From Granulosicoccus sp045110515 (GTDB lineage: Bacteria > Pseudomonadota > Gammaproteobacteria > Granulosicoccales > Granulosicoccaceae): 64,000 nt of DNA. The DNA is taken from the NCBI GenBank assembly GCA_045110515.1, contig JBGCGD010000044.1:31049-95048 (forward strand), written 5' to 3'. Position 1 is the first letter of the stretch. Every line of letters begins with the position of its first letter. The translations under genes were made by a program, and so were the position numbers. Below are positions 26,565-35,611 of this stretch, in pieces. The notes beneath the pieces are model-generated. The model did no database searches and was not told where the DNA came from. It saw only the letters and a list, made by a program, of their open reading frames with translations.

Positions 26565-27764
26565 ATGAGTGCGTTCTATATAGCACGGCAACCCATTTTG
26601 TGTGCCAATGGCGAAACCTATGGCTACGAATTGCTATATCGTTCGTCAGATAGCAACGCCTACGACCCTAGTGTTGACGGTAAAACCGCAACGTCCAATG
26701 TTTTGTTTAATGCTGTTGTTGAAGTTGGCATGGACAACCTAGTTGGAAACGGCTTAGCGTTTGTAAACCTAACCGATGATTTTCTAGTATCCCCTGATCT
26801 GTTAGAGCTACTTCCTCCGGGCCGATGTGTGCTAGAGGTTTTAGAGGATGTTGTGGTTACCGATGAGGTGGTTGCAGGCGTCAAACAGCTTATCGCCAAG
26901 GGCCACGTTATGGCGTTGGACGATTTTGTTGATAAGGAGCAATTTGCTCGTTTGCTGCCGCTCGCACAAATCATAAAGTACGACATCACTCAACACTCTA
27001 TGGAAGCCTTGAAAGCGTACCGGCTGGAAGATGAAGCTGCCGGACGTCGCTCTTTGGTCGAGAGGGTTGAAACGCACGAGGAGTTTGAAGAGCTGTGCTC
27101 TTACGGCTTCCATTACTTTCAGGGTTATTTCTTTGCTAAGCCAAAAGTAATTTCCGGTTCTAAGCTACCGGCCAACAGAGTAGCGCTTGTGCAACTTATG
27201 GCGGAGATCAATAATCCGGACTCCACCATTCAAGAGCTGGCGGAGATTGTCGAACGGGAGGTGTCGCTGGGTGTGCGAACACTTAGATATATAAACTCTC
27301 CGTTGAACGGCTTGCGTGTAGAAGTGACGTCTATTCATCACGCTGCGGTCATGCTGGGAAGAGATATGATTAGCAATTGGGTTACGCTGCTAGTTATGTC
27401 GCAGATGGATGACAGGCCCACTGAAGTTATAAAATTAGCGTTAACCAGAGCCAGATTCTGTCAAAAGGTAGCCGAAAGAAACTCGTTAAATTCGGCAAAG
27501 TACTTTACGTTTGGTTTGCTCTCGTTGCTTGACGTATTTATGGGGCAATCGATGCAAGATGCGTTAAGTTCGGTTGCAGTAAGCGAAGATCTTCAAGATG
27601 AGCTGGTGAACCGCACCGGTGAAGGTGGCCTGATGCTCAACTTGATAGAATGTTTTGAAACAGGCTCTGCAGTAGACGCAGAAGGGGCCGAGGAAATCGA
27701 ATTGGGGCAGCTGTATCAATCCGCTGTTGCCTGGTCAGAAGAGACGTCAGGGTTGCTCAATTAG
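26565..27764 (+). CDS. EAL/HDOD signalling protein (YuxH-like)
   Basis: The 399-residue cytoplasmic protein has an N-terminal EAL-like domain (GYELLYR replaces the catalytic EAL motif; the segment LALDDF appears as MALDDFVDK) and a C-terminal HDOD domain from about residue 200. The altered EAL residues argue against cyclic-di-GMP hydrolysis, so a binding or scaffold role is more likely. A 142-bp gap separates it from the protease gene, suggesting an independent promoter. Confidence 0.88.
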   Translation: MSAFYIARQPILCANGETYGYELLYRSSDSNAYDPSVDGKTATSNVLFNAVVEVGMDNLVGNGLAFVNLTDDFLVSPDLLELLPPGRCVLEVLEDVVVTDEVVAGVKQLIAKGHVMALDDFVDKEQFARLLPLAQIIKYDITQHSMEALKAYRLEDEAAGRRSLVERVETHEEFEELCSYGFHYFQGYFFAKPKVISGSKLPANRVALVQLMAEINNPDSTIQELAEIVEREVSLGVRTLRYINSPLNGLRVEVTSIHHAAVMLGRDMISNWVTLLVMSQMDDRPTEVIKLALTRARFCQKVAERNSLNSAKYFTFGLLSLLDVFMGQSMQDALSSVAVSEDLQDELVNRTGEGGLMLNLIECFETGSAVDAEGAEEIELGQLYQSAVAWSEETSGLLN

Positions 27765-27780
27765 CTGGCCACAATACACG

Positions 27781-28566
27781 CTAGTCCCAGTGATAAGCCG
27801 CGCCTGTTAGTTGTCTGTCTGCGCGGCTCATAAGTGAGAGCAACGGCCCAAGTTTATTTTGAGGTGGAACAGTTTCTTCTTCCAGTTCCCCGGGGAATGC
27901 CCGCCGACGAAGTGGGGTCCTCATGGGGCCAGGGTCATAGCCGTTAATAGCGACAAGAGGATTGCCTGCTTCATCTTTTTTACCCTCGTGCTCATCGGCC
28001 AGCATATGCATAAAAGTTTGCACTGCTTGTTTTGAGACGCCGTACCCACCCCAGTAAGCCGTCGTTTTACAATCGAGTAGAAAGCTCATGCTGGCAAGCG
28101 ATGATTTCGTGAGTAGCGGCATGCAGTACAGAGAAAGAAGGCGAGCGCTGCTGAGGTTGACATTCATGACACGCGCCCATTCACTCTGGTCAATTGCCAT
28201 TTGTGGGGTAGATGTTCCAAGGTCTGCGGCGGTATGGACAATGGCATCTAAAGAGCCGATTTCTGATTCGAGCATATCTGCAATTTCTATGTATTCATTG
28301 GGCCCGGCTTTGTCTTGTTCCAATGTCATCATCGCTGGCTCAGCTTTCCCGAGGCCCTGAACAACGTCGTAGAGTTTTTCCAATTTCTTCAGCTTACGAC
28401 TCACTAAAATCACGGTAGCGCCCGCTTGCGCGCAAGCTTTGCTCAATTCAGTGCCGAGCCCACCCGTTGCTCCGGTGATAAGAATAACTTTGTTGTTCAG
28501 GCTGTCAGGGCCTAATCTAAAGTCTTTCTGATCTGCCTGACAATTTATGTAGTTGGGATTTTGCAT
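27781..28566 (-). CDS. short-chain dehydrogenase/reductase (YciK-like)
   Basis: With ATG at 28566 the product has 261 residues; upstream in-frame starts would overlap the previous gene. The NAD(P)-binding motif TGATGGLG is at 31-38 and the active-site YxxxK is YGVSKQ. Synteny with ubiG resembles Pseudomonas, where a YciK-like SDR lies near ubiG. The substrate of this family is unknown. It is the last gene of the minus-strand deaminase-ubiG operon. Confidence 0.88.
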   Translation of the reverse strand: MQNPNYINCQADQKDFRLGPDSLNNKVILITGATGGLGTELSKACAQAGATVILVSRKLKKLEKLYDVVQGLGKAEPAMMTLEQDKAGPNEYIEIADMLESEIGSLDAIVHTAADLGTSTPQMAIDQSEWARVMNVNLSSARLLSLYCMPLLTKSSLASMSFLLDCKTTAYWGGYGVSKQAVQTFMHMLADEHEGKKDEAGNPLVAINGYDPGPMRTPLRRRAFPGELEEETVPPQNKLGPLLSLMSRADRQLTGAAYHWD

Positions 28567-28585
28567 AAACGGGTTTGGATGATTT

Positions 28586-29500
28586 TTAACGGCGGTTGCA
28601 CCATGCATGGAATAGCTTTGCAATGGGTGTCAGTGCCATATGTTCTGTTAGTAAATCCGGTTGTTTCTTCTGCCAAAGCGCTAACTGTTTGCGTCGCAAC
28701 ACTAACAGTCGCCAAAGCGGTAGCAGGGGGGCATTTCGGTATCGCTTCGACACATTAACACTCACAGTGGCTTTGATGAGTGTGGCATGCGCATCTTCAA
28801 TGGCCGATGTTAACAGAGTCTGTTTGCCTAATTTCTCTTCAATAATGGGTATGCCCAATAGGGAGCTATCGTCGTTTGCTGTTTCGCTGTTTATATCTGA
28901 GGCTACTCTGATGCCAGCAGCCAGATCTTTGGGAGATACATTGTGTGCACGATAGGTCTCATCGCTGAATACTGCGTGACCCCTATGAATGAGTACTGGT
29001 AGGCGCGTCAGTTGCTCGTGTTTTGCCAGAGCCTCGGCTGATTGCTCCGGGTGGGTGTTGATATCAAGATCCCCAGTGGTATCGCTGAGTGCGTGGCTGA
29101 GTAATGCAAGTCTGGCTTGAAAGTTCTGTGTCAGTTGTTGGTCTCGTTCAGCAATTGTTTCCGCAGGTTGCAATCTGGCGGTGGATGCGCTCGATAAGAG
29201 CGACAGGCAGGCACTTAGAATCGGGTTTTCAGATAGGCGTGGGAAGCGCTTTGTTATGTTGATCGCTTCCGCCTGGCAATCTTTAGTGCTCGGGTGCCTT
29301 GACTCACCTTGACACATTCGCTCCAGTTCTTCATGCCACCAATGAATTTTCTTTTGCGCCACGTCTTGTTCTTGAACATCGTCAAGCGTTGTGCTCAGCG
29401 CATGCACAAGATTTAACCGTCGGATAAATCTATCCCTTGAATCGGGATTTGTCCAAAGCAGGCTGTAATACAAGCTGCTCCCTTGTTCAACCTTTATCAC
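28586..29500 (-). CDS. squalene/phytoene synthase family-like protein, degenerate active site
   Basis: The 304-residue protein starts with GTG 7 bp after the ubiG stop. YYSLLWTNPDSRDRFIRRLNLVHAL and the acidic stretch around D40-D41 followed by KIHWWHEELERM match the first half of the trans-isoprenyl synthase fold. The canonical DxxxD metal-binding pairs are not both recognisable (the second would be near VASDINSETANDD), so prenyl condensation is doubtful. Proteins of this kind (NDUFAF6-like) can act in assembly rather than catalysis. Its place in an ubiquinone-gene operon is suggestive but not proof. Confidence 0.65.
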   Translation of the reverse strand: MIKVEQGSSLYYSLLWTNPDSRDRFIRRLNLVHALSTTLDDVQEQDVAQKKIHWWHEELERMCQGESRHPSTKDCQAEAINITKRFPRLSENPILSACLSLLSSASTARLQPAETIAERDQQLTQNFQARLALLSHALSDTTGDLDINTHPEQSAEALAKHEQLTRLPVLIHRGHAVFSDETYRAHNVSPKDLAAGIRVASDINSETANDDSSLLGIPIIEEKLGKQTLLTSAIEDAHATLIKATVSVNVSKRYRNAPLLPLWRLLVLRRKQLALWQKKQPDLLTEHMALTPIAKLFHAWCNRR

Positions 29501-29507
29501 GCGCTAC

Positions 29508-30218
29508 TCAGGCAATCCGAGTCGTTGCAATCATGTAGTTAACGTCGACATCATTCTCTAATTTGTAGCGCTTGGTGAGCGGGTTATACGTAAGCCCGAT
29601 GATTTCATCGACCCTAAGGCCCGATGCTCTGCAGTAGCTACCGAGATCGGAGGGTTTGATAAATTTTTTCCAATCATGAGTTCCGCGCGGGAGTAATCTC
29701 AAAACGTATTCAGCACCCACAATCGCAAACAAAAAAGATTTGGGGTTTTTGTTCAATGTGGAGAAAAAGACCCGTCCGCCGGGCTTAACCATGGCTGCGC
29801 ACGCCGCAACGGTAGATGCTGGATCAGGAACATGCTCGAGTAATTCAAGACAAGTGACGCAGTCAAATTCTGCCGGTTTTTCAACAGCGCAATCTTCCGC
29901 TGAAATTTCGCGGTACTCAAGGGTGGCTCCTGACTCCAAGGCATGTAATCGAGCGACAGCGAGAGGGGCTTCTGCTAAATCGATACCCAGCACATCGGCA
30001 CCTTTGTCTGCCATCGATTCGGCGAGTATGCCTCCGCCACAGCCTACATCAAGTACCTGGGCACCTTCGAGCGGTACACGTTCATTGATCCAGTTCAGCC
30101 TTAGTGGGTTTATCTGGTGAAGAGGTTTGAATTCACTGTTGGCGTCCCACCATCGGCTGGCAAGGTCCTGAAACTTTGCGAGTTCAGCCGGGTCGACGTT
30201 GTTCGTGGTTGTGCTCAT
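29508..30218 (-). CDS. ubiG: ubiquinone O-methyltransferase
   Basis: UbiG catalyses both O-methylations in ubiquinone synthesis with SAM. The 236-residue length fits. The SAM motif is VLDVGCGGGILAESMA; later segments EYREISAED and LTYNPLTKRYKL are typical of UbiG, as is the N-terminal FQDLASRWWDANSEFKPLHQINPLR. Confidence 0.97.
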   Translation of the reverse strand: MSTTTNNVDPAELAKFQDLASRWWDANSEFKPLHQINPLRLNWINERVPLEGAQVLDVGCGGGILAESMADKGADVLGIDLAEAPLAVARLHALESGATLEYREISAEDCAVEKPAEFDCVTCLELLEHVPDPASTVAACAAMVKPGGRVFFSTLNKNPKSFLFAIVGAEYVLRLLPRGTHDWKKFIKPSDLGSYCRASGLRVDEIIGLTYNPLTKRYKLENDVDVNYMIATTRIA

Positions 30219-30294
30219 AGCGATTGTGGTGTTTGTTTGGGAGTCTGCAGATACCGATACATACGGAATTGTGTCGTGAGTCGATGCCTACTGC

Positions 30295-31653
30295 TTAGCC
30301 AAAGTTGGCGTTTTCGGCAATTTTTTCCGACCATTGGGCGGCGTTTGCATATAGGCGCTCGATATCGAGAGTGAGGAGTTTTCGGTTTAGCATCAATGGC
30401 TTTCCAGCAACCCAGACGTCCCGAACGCAGGGGCTGCTGTTGGTATACACCACCTGAGCTTGAGCATCATAAACCGGAATCATGCCCAAATCGGGTTTTA
30501 TGACAATGCAGTCTGCTGATTTTCCGAGTTCCAAGGAGCCGATTTCATGCTCAAGACCCAACGCGCGAGCTGCATCAATGGTGACCATGCGCAGTGCTGT
30601 GCTTGCGTCCAGTGTTGAAGCATCTTCATCAGACAACTTGGCTAAAAATGCGGCGGTGCGAAGCTCGCCGAGAAGGTCGAGATCATTGTTACTGGCTGCG
30701 CCATCGGTGCCCACAGCAACATTGACCCCGGCTTTGAGCAGATCTGCGACTGGAGACTGCCCGCTGGCAAGTTTTAAATTTGACTCTGGACAGTGGATCG
30801 CATGCGTACCGGTTTCTGCAAGAGTCGAAATTTCATCTTGTGTGAGTTGTGTGAGGTGAACGGCTAGAAGAGATGGGCTGAGGAGTCCAATGTCATGCAG
30901 TCGCTGTATGGGTCTTACGCCATGAGCTTTGACGAATTCTTTTACTTCGAAAGCTGTTTCATGCACGTGCATATGCACGGGTATGTCCAGTTCGGAGGAT
31001 AGGGTTGCTATGCGTTCCAACGGCTTTTGAGAAACCGTGTAGGGTGCGTGCGGGGCAAAGGCAGTTTGAATCAAGGGGGCGTCCTTGTAGGCATCGTGAA
31101 GTGCGATGCCTTTACTGAAGTATTCTTCCGGGCTATTGGCCCAAGCCGTTGGAAAATCAAACACCAACAAGCCAACGGTTGCTCTGATGCCTGCCTTGTG
31201 ACACACCTTCGCTACCTCGTCAGGAAAGAAATACATATCGTTGACTGTGGTCACACCATTGCAGATGGATTCAGCAATGGCCAGCTCAGAACCATCCGCG
31301 ACAAAAGAGGTGCCCATATGTGCGCTTTCAGTTGGCCAGATATGATTTTCTAGCCATTGCTGTAGCGGGGTGTCGTCGGCAAAGCCGCGCAACAAATTCA
31401 TGGCTAGGTGCGTGTGTGCATTGATGAGGCCCGGCATCAAAATGCTGTCTTTCGCGTCTTGTGTGGGTAAGTCAGCAAACTGTACATCAGCTTCTCGCCA
31501 GGGTAGGCAAGCAGAAATTCTGCCGTTTTCAACGATGAGGGAGTGCCGTGGCAGCACATCATTGTCTGCGTCCATCGTGATAATCCAGCGTGCATCGATT
31601 CGAAAATCAGTGCTCAGGGAGGTGGAGGAAGAGGCGTTAGCAGTAGCGGACAT
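30295..31653 (-). CDS. MtaD-like 5'-methylthioadenosine/S-adenosylhomocysteine deaminase (amidohydrolase)
   Basis: With ATG at 31653 the protein has 452 residues; the open frame runs upstream to 31785 over the divergent gyrA promoter. Metal ligands of the TRZ/ATZ amidohydrolase class are seen: NAHTHLAMNLLRGF, HMHVHET, HCPESNLKLASG, and VGTDGAASNNDLDLLGE. A homologous gene lies beside ubiG and near gyrA in Pseudomonas aeruginosa. The exact deaminase substrate (MTA, SAH or 8-oxoguanine-type) cannot be read from the sequence. Confidence 0.85.
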   Translation of the reverse strand: MSATANASSSTSLSTDFRIDARWIITMDADNDVLPRHSLIVENGRISACLPWREADVQFADLPTQDAKDSILMPGLINAHTHLAMNLLRGFADDTPLQQWLENHIWPTESAHMGTSFVADGSELAIAESICNGVTTVNDMYFFPDEVAKVCHKAGIRATVGLLVFDFPTAWANSPEEYFSKGIALHDAYKDAPLIQTAFAPHAPYTVSQKPLERIATLSSELDIPVHMHVHETAFEVKEFVKAHGVRPIQRLHDIGLLSPSLLAVHLTQLTQDEISTLAETGTHAIHCPESNLKLASGQSPVADLLKAGVNVAVGTDGAASNNDLDLLGELRTAAFLAKLSDEDASTLDASTALRMVTIDAARALGLEHEIGSLELGKSADCIVIKPDLGMIPVYDAQAQVVYTNSSPCVRDVWVAGKPLMLNRKLLTLDIERLYANAAQWSEKIAENANFG

Positions 31654-31805
31654 AGGCCATCGTGAAATGTGTTTTAGTTGGGAGCACGATAACGCCGTAG
31701 GGCAGGTGTCGCAAGGCTGCTGAAACCGCGCTGTTACAGGCTTCAATGTGATAGAATTGAGCGGTTGATCTGACCCGATCGCCACACTGTTTGGCCCTTC
31801 GCCAC

Positions 31806-34481
31806 ATGTCTGATTTCGCCAAAGAAATTCTGCCCATCAATCTCGAAGATGAGATGAGGCAGTCGTTCCTCGATTACGCTATGAGCGTCATCGTTTCACG
31901 TGCCTTGCCTGATGTTCGTGATGGTTTAAAACCGGTGCATCGTCGCATCCTGTTTGCCATGCACGAACAAAACTATGACTACAACCGCCCTTACAGAAAA
32001 TCGGCGCGTGTGGTGGGCGAGGTTATGGGTAAATACCACCCGCACGGCGATTCTGCCATTTACGATTCTATGGTTCGTATGGCGCAGCCATTCAGCATGC
32101 GCTACATGCTGATCGACGGACAAGGTAACTTTGGTTCCGTAGATGGTGATCCGCCAGCAGCCATGCGATACACCGAAGTGCGCATGCACAAGATCACACA
32201 AGATCTGCTTGCAGACATCGATCAAGAGACTGTCGACTTTGTCCCTAACTACGATGGTTCTGAGAAAGAGCCTGCGGTTCTCCCGTCTAGAATTCCTAAT
32301 TTGTTGGTTAATGGCGGCACTGGTATCGCCGTCGGTATGGCCACGAATATACCGCCACACAATATCTCTGAAGTCATCAACGCAACCATTGCGATGCTTG
32401 ATGAACCTGATATCACCGTTGAACAGTTGATGGAGCATCTGCCTGGCCCCGATTTTCCAACGCGCGGCATCATCAACGGCGCTCGCGGAATTCGTGATGC
32501 TTACAGAACAGGTCGCGGTAAGCTTTATATCCGGGCGAAAGCCACCGTTGAGCACAGCGAGAAAACGGGCAAGGACACCATCATCGTTCACGAGTTGCCT
32601 TATCAGGTCAACAAGGCTCGATTGCTTGAAAAAATAGCGGAACTCGTCAAGGATAAAAAGATTGAAGGCATCACTGAGCTTCGTGATGAATCAGACAAAG
32701 ACGGCATGCGTGTCGTTATAGAGCTGCGTCGAGGCGAGGCCGGTGAGGTCATGCTTAACCAGTTATATAAGCAAACGCAGCTTCAAGTGGTTTTCGGCAT
32801 CAATATGGTTGCCTTAGACGATGGCCAGCCTAAGTTGCTTAACTTGGTCCAAGTGCTTAATGCATTTATACGCCATCGCCGCGAAGTCGTCACACGCCGC
32901 ACTGTCTTTCTATTGCGAAAAGCCCGAGATAGGGCGCATGTATTGGAAGGTTTGGCAGTTGCACTGGCAAACATCGATCCCATCATCCAGCTCATTAAAG
33001 AGTCTCAAAACTCGCCGGAAGCCAAAGTAAAATTGGTATCGCAGACCTGGGAGCCGGGCATCGTTAGTGGCATGCTCGAAAGGGCAGGTGCTGCTGCATC
33101 GAAACCTGAAAATCTGGGCGAGCAATATGGTTTGCATGATGGCCGTTATCAGTTAACGGAAGTTCAAGCTCAGGCCATTCTTGATCTGCGCTTGCATCGC
33201 TTAACAGGTCTTGAGCAAGACAAGATCATTGCAGAATATAAGGAAATTCTCGAGAAAATCGAAGATTACCTCGACATCCTCACGGATCCAGAGCGTCTGC
33301 GTCTGGTCATCAGAGGAGAGCTCGTGGCCATCATTGAAGCCTATGGCGATCAACGTCGTACAGAGATTCAAGTCGATCACTCTGAGATGACTGTAGAAGA
33401 TCTCATTGCCGACGAATCAGTTGTTGTCACGTTATCCCACAGTGGCTATTGCAAGGCCCAACCGCTGTCTGATTACCGTGCGCAACGACGAGGTGGGCGT
33501 GGTAAATCAGCCACCTCCATGAAAGATGAAGATTTTGTCGACAAGCTTTTTGTTGCCAGCATGCACGATACCGTTCTGTTCTTCACCAGTGTCGGCAAGG
33601 TTTACTGGAAACGCGTGTACGAATTACCGGTTGCCAGCAGAGGTTCACGGGGTCGACCTATCGTCAACTTGCTACCGCTTGAAGAAAACGAGCGTGTTAA
33701 TGCTGTGTTGACGGTCAGAGAGTACAGCGAAAATCAAAATATCGTCTTTGCAACGAGCAAAGGCGTAGTTAAGAAAACCGCTTTGGCTGATTTCTCCAGG
33801 CCTCGTGCCAACGGCATCATTGCTATCGATTTACGCGTCGACGATTACCTCATCGATGTTGCTTTAACCACCGGTGATAGCGACGTTATGTTGTTCTCCA
33901 GCGGCGGTCGCGCAATGCGCTTTAATGAAGAAGCAGTCCGCAAGATGGGGCGTACTGCGGCAGGTGTCCGCGGCATACGTATGCCTGAGGAAGACAGCGT
34001 TATTGCACTCATTGTTGTGGGTGAAGGTACGATCCTCAGCGCCACTAAAAATGGCTATGGAAAGCGAACCAAGCCTGAAGACTATCCGACCAAAGGTCGC
34101 GGTGGTATGGGTGTCATTGATATCAAAACATCCGATAGGAACGGCCCGGTGATCGGTGCTGTTCAAGTCGGTGAAGACGATGAAATCATGCTCATTACCG
34201 ATGCTGGAACGCTTGTGCGTACTGCGGTGTCGGGAGTCTCGACGGTAGGTAGAAACACGCAAGGTGTGCGTTTAATTCGCCTAAACGAAGGGGAGTCGCT
34301 TGTTGAGCTCACACCAATCGATGAATCAGATGTCAGCTCCGATGACGATGATTCGAGTGCTGAAGAGGCGGAACCATCATCCGATGAAAGTGCGGCAGAC
34401 TCTGCAAATACAGCAGAATCTTCCAACGATGACGATTCTTCAGACGATGCACCTGATAACTCTGAAGACGAATCCAAGTGA
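31806..34481 (+). CDS. gyrA: DNA gyrase subunit A
   Basis: GyrA introduces negative supercoils with GyrB. The ATG at 31806 (891 residues) is preferred over the TTG at 31791 because the protein then begins MSDFAKEILPINLEDEMR. Active-site Y122 is in AMRYTEVRM. The quinolone region is wild-type by E. coli numbering: S83 and D87 in HGDSAIYDSM. The GyrA-box QRRGGRG is present. The C-terminus carries a 53-residue tail (839-891) almost entirely Asp, Ser, Glu, Ala and Asn. Confidence 0.99.
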   Translation: MSDFAKEILPINLEDEMRQSFLDYAMSVIVSRALPDVRDGLKPVHRRILFAMHEQNYDYNRPYRKSARVVGEVMGKYHPHGDSAIYDSMVRMAQPFSMRYMLIDGQGNFGSVDGDPPAAMRYTEVRMHKITQDLLADIDQETVDFVPNYDGSEKEPAVLPSRIPNLLVNGGTGIAVGMATNIPPHNISEVINATIAMLDEPDITVEQLMEHLPGPDFPTRGIINGARGIRDAYRTGRGKLYIRAKATVEHSEKTGKDTIIVHELPYQVNKARLLEKIAELVKDKKIEGITELRDESDKDGMRVVIELRRGEAGEVMLNQLYKQTQLQVVFGINMVALDDGQPKLLNLVQVLNAFIRHRREVVTRRTVFLLRKARDRAHVLEGLAVALANIDPIIQLIKESQNSPEAKVKLVSQTWEPGIVSGMLERAGAAASKPENLGEQYGLHDGRYQLTEVQAQAILDLRLHRLTGLEQDKIIAEYKEILEKIEDYLDILTDPERLRLVIRGELVAIIEAYGDQRRTEIQVDHSEMTVEDLIADESVVVTLSHSGYCKAQPLSDYRAQRRGGRGKSATSMKDEDFVDKLFVASMHDTVLFFTSVGKVYWKRVYELPVASRGSRGRPIVNLLPLEENERVNAVLTVREYSENQNIVFATSKGVVKKTALADFSRPRANGIIAIDLRVDDYLIDVALTTGDSDVMLFSSGGRAMRFNEEAVRKMGRTAAGVRGIRMPEEDSVIALIVVGEGTILSATKNGYGKRTKPEDYPTKGRGGMGVIDIKTSDRNGPVIGAVQVGEDDEIMLITDAGTLVRTAVSGVSTVGRNTQGVRLIRLNEGESLVELTPIDESDVSSDDDDSSAEEAEPSSDESAADSANTAESSNDDDSSDDAPDNSEDESK

Positions 34482-34516
34482 TACAACTGGCTATTTCATA
34501 ACGGGTTGGGCGACCG

Positions 34517-35611
34517 TTGACACAAGCAACAGCTAACCGCTGCTTCAATTTCAATGCAGGTCCGGCGGCCATGCCGGCTCCTGTATTGGAAAGTTTGCAG
34601 AATGATCTCGTTGACTACCGTGGGCGTGGTTTGTCTGTGTTGGAAATGAGCCATCGTAGTCCTGATTTTGCTGAAATTGCCGCCAAAGCTGAGTCCGATT
34701 TCCGTCAGCTGCTGAATATCCCGGATAATTACTCAGTACTGTTCATGCAAGGTGGTGCGAGCGCTCAATTCTCCCTGTGTGTCCAAAACCTTGATCAGCG
34801 AAAAAAGGTCGCTTACGCCAATACCGGGTATTGGGCGAAAAAAGCGATGGCCAGTGCGGCAGCGCTTACCAACGTTGTAGAGGTAACCACTTGCCAGACG
34901 GAACCGTTAATCAGTATCCCCGATAGTAAGCAATGGCTTGATGTGCCCGATGCTAGTTTTTTGCATGTAACCGATAACGAAACCATCGATGGCATTGTGT
35001 TTGATGAGGTTCCGGATACAGAGTTGCCCATTGTGTCGGATATGTCGTCCTCAATATTGTCTCAGCCAGTCGATATCTCGAAATACGGCGTGATCTACGC
35101 CGGAGCACAAAAGAACATCGGCCCTGCGGGTATTACGTTGGTCATCATCAGGAACGAACTGATCGAACGCAGCGAACAGGCCGGGTTGCCGCCAGTGTTT
35201 AACTATGCGGCTATGGCAAAAGCAGGCTCCATGTTGAATACACCGCCCACATTTGCCTGGTATGCGGCTGGTTTGGTCTTTGAATGGTTGCTTGATTCGG
35301 GTGGTTTAACAGCTATGGCCGAGCGCAATAAGCGACAAGCTGAGAAGGTCTACCAAACGATTGATAAGCACGACGTATTTCAAAATTCGGTCTGTGCCGC
35401 CAACCGCTCCCGCATGAACATTCCGTTTCGTTTAAGCGATGAGTCTCTAACCAAGGCATTTTTAGAAGAGGCTGCTGCAAGAAATTTTACGGGTTTGAAA
35501 GGGCATAAATCAGTCGGGGGCCTGCGTGCGAGTTTATACAATGCCGCAACCGATGACGCTGTTAATGCGCTGGTTGATTACCTTGAATCCTTTGCGCGAG
35601 GAAATCCATGA
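34517..35611 (+). CDS. serC: phosphoserine aminotransferase
   Basis: SerC converts 3-phosphohydroxypyruvate to phosphoserine (serine and pyridoxal phosphate synthesis). The 364-residue product starts with TTG; the sequence NRCFNFNAGPAAMPAPVLE follows at once. The PLP lysine is in YAGAQKNIGPAG. It overlaps pheA by 4 bp (ATGA), in the gyrA-serC-pheA order known from Pseudomonas. Confidence 0.97.
   Translation: MTQATANRCFNFNAGPAAMPAPVLESLQNDLVDYRGRGLSVLEMSHRSPDFAEIAAKAESDFRQLLNIPDNYSVLFMQGGASAQFSLCVQNLDQRKKVAYANTGYWAKKAMASAAALTNVVEVTTCQTEPLISIPDSKQWLDVPDASFLHVTDNETIDGIVFDEVPDTELPIVSDMSSSILSQPVDISKYGVIYAGAQKNIGPAGITLVIIRNELIERSEQAGLPPVFNYAAMAKAGSMLNTPPTFAWYAAGLVFEWLLDSGGLTAMAERNKRQAEKVYQTIDKHDVFQNSVCAANRSRMNIPFRLSDESLTKAFLEEAAARNFTGLKGHKSVGGLRASLYNAATDDAVNALVDYLESFARGNP

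Noticed and set aside
31926..32591. Long antisense frame (221 codons) inside gyrA
   Set aside because: gyrA is certain, and the antisense frame gives a sequence with no recognisable composition of a real protein.
34163..34486. Antisense open frame opposite the gyrA tail, Ser-rich product
   Set aside because: It is a mirror of the acidic Asp/Ser-rich codons of GyrA; no ribosome-binding site or family features are seen.
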